DNA of 64,000 bases from NCBI RefSeq assembly GCF_011064545.1, contig NZ_JAAMFG010000037.1, positions 1 through 64,000 of the forward strand, read 5' to 3'. Under the pieces are notes generated by a model. The model searched no databases, had not been told where the DNA came from, and saw only the letters and a list, made by a program, of their open reading frames with translations. Position numbers and translations under genes: made by a program. Below are positions 59,970 to 64,000 of the stretch, piece by piece. Position 1 is the first letter of the stretch; each line of letters begins with the position of its first letter. This DNA comes from Wenzhouxiangella sp. XN24 (GTDB lineage: Bacteria; Pseudomonadota; Gammaproteobacteria; Steroidobacterales; XN24).

Positions 59970-61133
59970 GTGAGTTCCGTCAATCCCTTCGATTTCTACG
60001 ACGTCCGCGGCACGTTGTCCGAGGACGAGCAGATGGTGCAGGACACCGTCGCCCGCTTCACCGATGAGAAAGTCCTGCCGATCATCCGGGAATGCTTCGA
60101 GGAACACCGTTTCCCGGCCGAGCTGGTGCCCGAGCTGGCCGACCTCGGCCTGCTCGGCTCCTCGCTGGAAGGCTATGGCTGCGCCGGCCTGAACGGCGTG
60201 TCCTACGGCCTGATCTGCCAGGAACTCGAGCGCGGCGATTCCGGCATCCGCAGCTTCGTCTCCGTGCAGTCAAGCCTGGTGATGTGGCCGATCCACACCT
60301 ACGGCAGCGAGGAGCAGAAACAGCGATGGCTGCCGGCGCTGGCGTCCGGCGAGGCGATCGGCTGCTTCGGCCTGACCGAACCCCACGGCGGTTCGGACCC
60401 GGGCAACATGAAGACCCACGCGAAACGCGACGGCGACGACTGGATCATCAACGGCGCCAAGATGTGGATCACCAACGGCAGCGTCGCCGATGTCGCCGTC
60501 GTCTGGGCGATGACGGACGACGGCCTGCGAGGCTTCCTGGTCGAGAAGGGCATGAAGGGCTTCGACGCACCCGAGATTCACCGGAAGTTTTCGCTGCGCG
60601 CCTCGGTCACCTCCTCGCTGTTCTTCGACAACGTGAGGGTTCCGGCGGCCAGCATGCTGCCCGGCGTCCGCGGCCTCAAGGGCCCGCTCGGCTGTCTCAC
60701 CCAGGCGCGTTACGGCATCACCTGGGGTGCCATCGGCGCCGCGCAGGCCTGCCTCAAGGAAGCGCTGGATTATTCCAACGATCGCGAGCTGTTCAACCGG
60801 CCGGTCTCGCATACCCAGACGGTCCAGCGACGGCTCGCGGACATGTCGCGAAGGATCACCACGGGCCAGCTGCTGTCGCTGCAGCTGGGGCGCCTCAAGG
60901 ACGCGGGACGCATGCAGCCGTCGCAGGTCTCGATGGCGAAATGGAACAACGTCCGCATGGCGCTCGACATCGCCCGCGATGCGCGCGATATTCTCGGCGG
61001 CGCCGGCATCAGCGCCGAATACTGCCCGATCCGCCACATGCTGAATCTCGAAAGCGTCATCACCTACGAAGGCACCGAGACGATCCACGAACTCGTCATC
61101 GGTCGGGAGCTGACGGGTGTCAACGCCTTCTGA
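59970..61133 (+). CDS. gcdH: Acyl-CoA dehydrogenase, glutaryl-CoA dehydrogenase type
   Basis: 387 residues. FAD enzyme; glutaryl-CoA dehydrogenase oxidises and decarboxylates glutaryl-CoA to crotonyl-CoA in lysine and tryptophan breakdown. GIRSFVSVQSSLVMWPIHTYG, CFGLTEPHGGSDPGNM and the C-terminal TYEGTETIHELVIGRELTG with catalytic Glu367 are typical of this subgroup. GTG at 59970 has GGGAGA upstream. Its last 17 bp overlap the start of the E1 dehydrogenase gene. The substrate call rests on subgroup motifs. Confidence 0.9.
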   Translation: MSSVNPFDFYDVRGTLSEDEQMVQDTVARFTDEKVLPIIRECFEEHRFPAELVPELADLGLLGSSLEGYGCAGLNGVSYGLICQELERGDSGIRSFVSVQSSLVMWPIHTYGSEEQKQRWLPALASGEAIGCFGLTEPHGGSDPGNMKTHAKRDGDDWIINGAKMWITNGSVADVAVVWAMTDDGLRGFLVEKGMKGFDAPEIHRKFSLRASVTSSLFFDNVRVPAASMLPGVRGLKGPLGCLTQARYGITWGAIGAAQACLKEALDYSNDRELFNRPVSHTQTVQRRLADMSRRITTGQLLSLQLGRLKDAGRMQPSQVSMAKWNNVRMALDIARDARDILGGAGISAEYCPIRHMLNLESVITYEGTETIHELVIGRELTGVNAF

Positions 61134-63405
61134 GGCCGCGCTCGCGAAACGCGCCGCGCGCGGGCTCAATCGCGCCGCGGTGATCGACGGCAATTTCCTC
61201 GAACTCCTGCGCGGGCTGACGGCAGCGGAACGCGAGCGGCCGCAACCGCATGCACCGATCGCGCCGGGCAGCCGGATGACCGCCGGGGAATTCGTCGAGA
61301 TCTTCCGCCACCAGCTGCTGTCGCGGCACCTCGACCTGCAGGCGCGCGAGATGCGCGCGCGCAACGAGGGCTTCTACACCATCGGCAGCTCCGGCCACGA
61401 AGCCAATGCCGTGCTTGGCTTTCTTTGCCGCGAGACCGACCCGGCTTTCCTGCATTACCGCTCGGGCGGCTTCATGATGGCGCGCCTGGCCAAGGACGCG
61501 GACTGCGACCCCGTCTACGAAACCTGCCTGTCGCTGGCGGCGAGCAGCGAGGACCCGGTTTCGGGCGGACGCCACAAGGTGTGGGGCAGCGATCGCAAGT
61601 TGTGGGTGCTGCCGCAGACCTCGACCATCGCCAGCCACCTGCCCAAGGCGGTCGGTGCGGCGCTGGGGCTCGAAGAAGCCCGGCGGATCCGGCGCACACC
61701 GCCGGTGCCGGCCGACAGCATCGTGCTGTGCAGCTTCGGCGACGCCTCGACGAACCATGCGACCGCGCTGGCGGGATTCAATGCCGCCCAGTGGGCCGCC
61801 TACCAGCGACTTCCCGTCCCCGTGCTCTTCGTCTGCGAAGACAACGGCATCGGCATTTCCGTGAGCACCCCGGCGGGCTGGATCGAGGCCGGCTTCTCGC
61901 GCCGCGAAGGCCTGGATTACTTTGCTGCGGACGGGACGTCGCTGCCCGAGGCTTTCGAAATGGCGGCGCGCGCGGTGGAACACTGCCGCAAGCGCCGCCG
62001 TCCCACCTTCCTGCATCTCAAGGTGCCGCGCCTGCTGGGCCATGCGGGCACCGACTGGGAAGGGGATTACATGGAGATCGCCGCCATCGAGGCGAACGAG
62101 GCACGCGATCCGCTGCTCGCCGCCGCACGACTCGCCGTGGCGAGCGGTTGCCTGGCGCCTGACGAAGTCCTGGCGCTTTACGAAGAGTCCCGCACGCGGG
62201 TCGCGGAAAGCGCGGCGCGCGCGGCCCGGCGCCCGCGGCTCGAAACCGCATCCGAGGTGATGGCCACGATCGCGCCGCTCGATGCCGCGGCCGTGCATGC
62301 CGAGGCCGCCCGTGCGCCGGCTGTTGAAGACCGGCTCGCGGTGTTCGGCGGTGCGGCCCGCCTGCCCGAGGCGGGGCCGCCGCGCCACCTGTCGCTGCAG
62401 ATCAACCGCGCGCTGCACGACCTGATGATCAAGTATCCGGAGATGACGCTGTTCGGCGAGGACGTGGCGCGCAAGGGTGGCGTCTACACGGTGACCGCCG
62501 GGCTGGCGAGCACCTTTCGCGGCGGTCGCGTCTTCAACACGCTGCTCGACGAGACCACCATCCTCGGCCTCGCGCAGGGCGCGGGATACATGGGGCTGCT
62601 GCCCTTTCCCGAGATCCAGTACCTCGCGTACTTCCACAACGCCTGCGACCAGCTGCGCGGCGAGGCCTGCTCGCTGCAGTTTTTTTCGAACGGCCAGTGG
62701 GCGAACCCCATGGTCGTCCGCATCGCCGGCCTGGCTTACCAGAAAGGCTTCGGCGGGCACTTTCACAACGACAATTCCTTCGCGGCCTTGCGCGATATCC
62801 CCGGGCTCATCGTCGCCTGCCCCGCACGCGGCGACGATGCGGCGGGGATGCTGCGCACCGCCGCCGCCCTGGCGAAGGTGAACGGCCGGGTGGTGGCGTT
62901 CCTCGAGCCGATCGCGCTCTACATGACGAAGGACCTGCACGAAAACAAGGACGGCGGCTGGCTGTGCAGCTATCCCCCGCCCGAGACCTTCGTGCCCTTT
63001 GGTGCGCCGCGCGCCTACGGCGACGAGCGACCCGAGGTCCTGGTCGTGACCTTCGGCAATGGTGTACGGATGTCCCTGCGCGCGGCCGAACGGGTGGTGC
63101 CGGAGGCGGGACGCCGCATCCGCGTGCTGGACCTGCGCTGGCTCAAGCCGCTGAACGCCGAAGCCATCGTGCGCGAGGCCGACGCGGCCGGAAAAGTGCT
63201 GGTGGTCGACGAGGGGCGCCGCACCGGCGGGATCGCGGAAGAGATCTTCACGCTGCTCGACGAGTCCGCCCGCCCCGGCCTGCCCAAGGCGCGGGTCACC
63301 AGCGAGGACTCTTTCGTCCCCCTGGGCCCCGCCGCCGATACCGTGCTGGCCTCCGAGGCGGCGATCGAGGCCGCCCTGCGCGAACTGCTGTCCGACACCT
63401 CGTGA
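61117..63405 (+). CDS. Fused alpha-beta E1 component of a branched-chain-type 2-oxoacid dehydrogenase
   Basis: 762 residues joining the E1 alpha-like half (about 1-370) and the E1 beta-like half (about 395-755) of thiamine-diphosphate-dependent 2-oxoacid dehydrogenases. The ThDP motif in the alpha half reads GDASTNHA...CEDN; usually it is GDG/GDA...N. GFYTIGSSGHEANAVLG, LPQTSTIASHLPKAVG and, in the beta half, LFGEDVARKGGVYTVT, GYMGLLPFPEIQY and VLVVDEGRRTGGIAEEI support the call. GTG at 61117 overlaps the dehydrogenase gene by 17 bp. No E2 or E3 gene is in the window. Confidence 0.9.
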   Translation: MSTPSEAALAKRAARGLNRAAVIDGNFLELLRGLTAAERERPQPHAPIAPGSRMTAGEFVEIFRHQLLSRHLDLQAREMRARNEGFYTIGSSGHEANAVLGFLCRETDPAFLHYRSGGFMMARLAKDADCDPVYETCLSLAASSEDPVSGGRHKVWGSDRKLWVLPQTSTIASHLPKAVGAALGLEEARRIRRTPPVPADSIVLCSFGDASTNHATALAGFNAAQWAAYQRLPVPVLFVCEDNGIGISVSTPAGWIEAGFSRREGLDYFAADGTSLPEAFEMAARAVEHCRKRRRPTFLHLKVPRLLGHAGTDWEGDYMEIAAIEANEARDPLLAAARLAVASGCLAPDEVLALYEESRTRVAESAARAARRPRLETASEVMATIAPLDAAAVHAEAARAPAVEDRLAVFGGAARLPEAGPPRHLSLQINRALHDLMIKYPEMTLFGEDVARKGGVYTVTAGLASTFRGGRVFNTLLDETTILGLAQGAGYMGLLPFPEIQYLAYFHNACDQLRGEACSLQFFSNGQWANPMVVRIAGLAYQKGFGGHFHNDNSFAALRDIPGLIVACPARGDDAAGMLRTAAALAKVNGRVVAFLEPIALYMTKDLHENKDGGWLCSYPPPETFVPFGAPRAYGDERPEVLVVTFGNGVRMSLRAAERVVPEAGRRIRVLDLRWLKPLNAEAIVREADAAGKVLVVDEGRRTGGIAEEIFTLLDESARPGLPKARVTSEDSFVPLGPAADTVLASEAAIEAALRELLSDTS

Positions 63406-64000
63406 GCCGGCACATCGCCATAGTCGAGGATGAAGCGGCGATCCGCGAGAACTACGCCGACGCCTTCCGGCGCGCCGGCTATCGCGTGAGCATGTTCGCC
63501 GCGCGGCGCGAGGCGCTCGACGCCTTCGACGCGCGCCTGCCCGACCTGGTCGTGATCGACGTCAGCTTGGGCGCGGAGCCGGAAGGCGGCTTCGAGCTGT
63601 GCCGTGAACTGCGCGCCCGCGCGCCGCGCCTGCCGCTGATTTTCCTCACGGCGCGCGACAGCGATTTCGACGCCGTGTCAGGTCTGCGACTCGGCGCCGA
63701 CGACTACCTGACCAAGGACATCAGCCTGCCGCACCTGCTGGCGCGCATCGCCGCGCTGTTCCGCCGCCTGCAGGCCCTCACCGAACCCGCCGATGCACAA
63801 CGCGTGCTCGAGCGCGGCCAGCTGCAGCTCGATGTCGAACGACTGGAGGCACGCTGGGCCGGGCAGGACCCGGGGCTCACGCTGACCGAGTTCTGGATCG
63901 TGCATGCGCTGGCCAGGCACCCGGGCCACGTCAAGAACCGGCAGCAGCTCATGGATGCCGCGCACGTGGTGCTCGACGACGCCACGATCACCTCGCACGT
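63402..64000 (+). CDS. pdsR: OmpR-type response regulator, proteobacterial dedicated sortase system (PdsR-like), truncated by the window end
   Basis: 199 codons are visible and no stop is reached. GTG at 63402 overlaps the E1 stop in GTGA. The receiver has IAIVEDEAAIRENYADAFRR, Asp in LVVIDVSLGAEPEGGFELC (an insertion after the Asp), FLTARDSDFDAVSGLRLGADDYLTKD, then a winged helix with TLTEFWIVHALARHPGHVKNRQQLMDAA. This matches what I remember of the response regulator next to the single sortase and its exported target in marine gammaproteobacteria. The kinase and sortase would lie beyond 64000. Confidence 0.85.
   Translation, partial: MSRHIAIVEDEAAIRENYADAFRRAGYRVSMFAARREALDAFDARLPDLVVIDVSLGAEPEGGFELCRELRARAPRLPLIFLTARDSDFDAVSGLRLGADDYLTKDISLPHLLARIAALFRRLQALTEPADAQRVLERGQLQLDVERLEARWAGQDPGLTLTEFWIVHALARHPGHVKNRQQLMDAAHVVLDDATITSH

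Overview
The window is a stretch of a GC-rich (roughly two thirds G+C), densely packed bacterial chromosome. Gene order and family content point to a gammaproteobacterium: rsmD-coaD, ftsY-ftsE-ftsX-rpoH, mutY-yggX, rpmB-rpmG near radC/coaBC/dut/pyrE, FliA-type chemotaxis promoters, and at the right edge a response regulator resembling the proteobacterial dedicated sortase system regulator. I see no phage, insertion sequence, CRISPR array or clear genomic island. Codon use looks uniform.

Layout. 1-4135: end of a chemotaxis locus (MCP tail, cheR-cheD-cheB, short MCP-like signalling protein) with two sigma-28-like promoters. 4219-7484: recQ and a glycerophosphodiester phosphodiesterase. 7260-9924: a tightly overlapping five-gene minus-strand operon (membrane protein, winged-helix regulator, cysteine-less secreted thioredoxin-like protein, ABA4-like membrane protein, 7-TM protein) behind a palindromic operator. 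10044-12556: tRNA-Phe and ergothioneine genes egtB-egtD. 12532-16649: asmA-like, SRPBCC, mutY, yggX. 16725-19979: a REC-EAL protein with an altered active site and a REC-PAS-coiled-coil partner. 20055-24663: universal stress protein, a FixL-like four-PAS histidine kinase whose first PAS keeps the haem ligand, a FixJ-like regulator and a pseudo-receiver. 25936-26199: an intergenic region with an FNR/Anr/FixK-type box placed exactly for class II activation of a predicted ~140-nt terminator-ended small RNA. 26200-33090: M48 lipoprotein protease, FAD oxidoreductase, sdpR-sdpI-like pair, NifX-like protein, tRNA-Gly, EamA transporter, fasciclin protein, lipoprotein. 33104-35481: thiS-thiG, trmB, marC. 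35623-38895: small proteins and a second autoregulated module (membrane protein, winged helix, serine hydrolase). 38972-49982: ampG, xth, pyrE, dut, coaBC, radC, rpmB, rpmG, desaturase, mutM, ggt, coaD. 49979-57133: rsmD, a VolA-like lipase lipoprotein, ftsYEX and rpoH with a CIRCE element. 57164-64000: OmpA-like lipoprotein, DUF962 protein, malic enzyme, glutaryl-CoA-type dehydrogenase, fused two-component E1 dehydrogenase and a truncated response regulator.

Themes. Oxygen sensing is the strongest candidate for an undescribed circuit: haem-PAS kinase, FixJ-like regulator, pseudo-receiver, stress protein and, 2 kb downstream, the FNR-type small RNA. A second theme is small autoregulated modules that pair a membrane protein with a winged-helix protein through a 4-bp overlap; there are two of these (9292-9852 with 8984-9295; 38254-38895 with 37913-38257) plus an sdpRI-type pair, each with its own palindromic operator. 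A third is heat-shock control, with an HrcA-type operator on rpoH.
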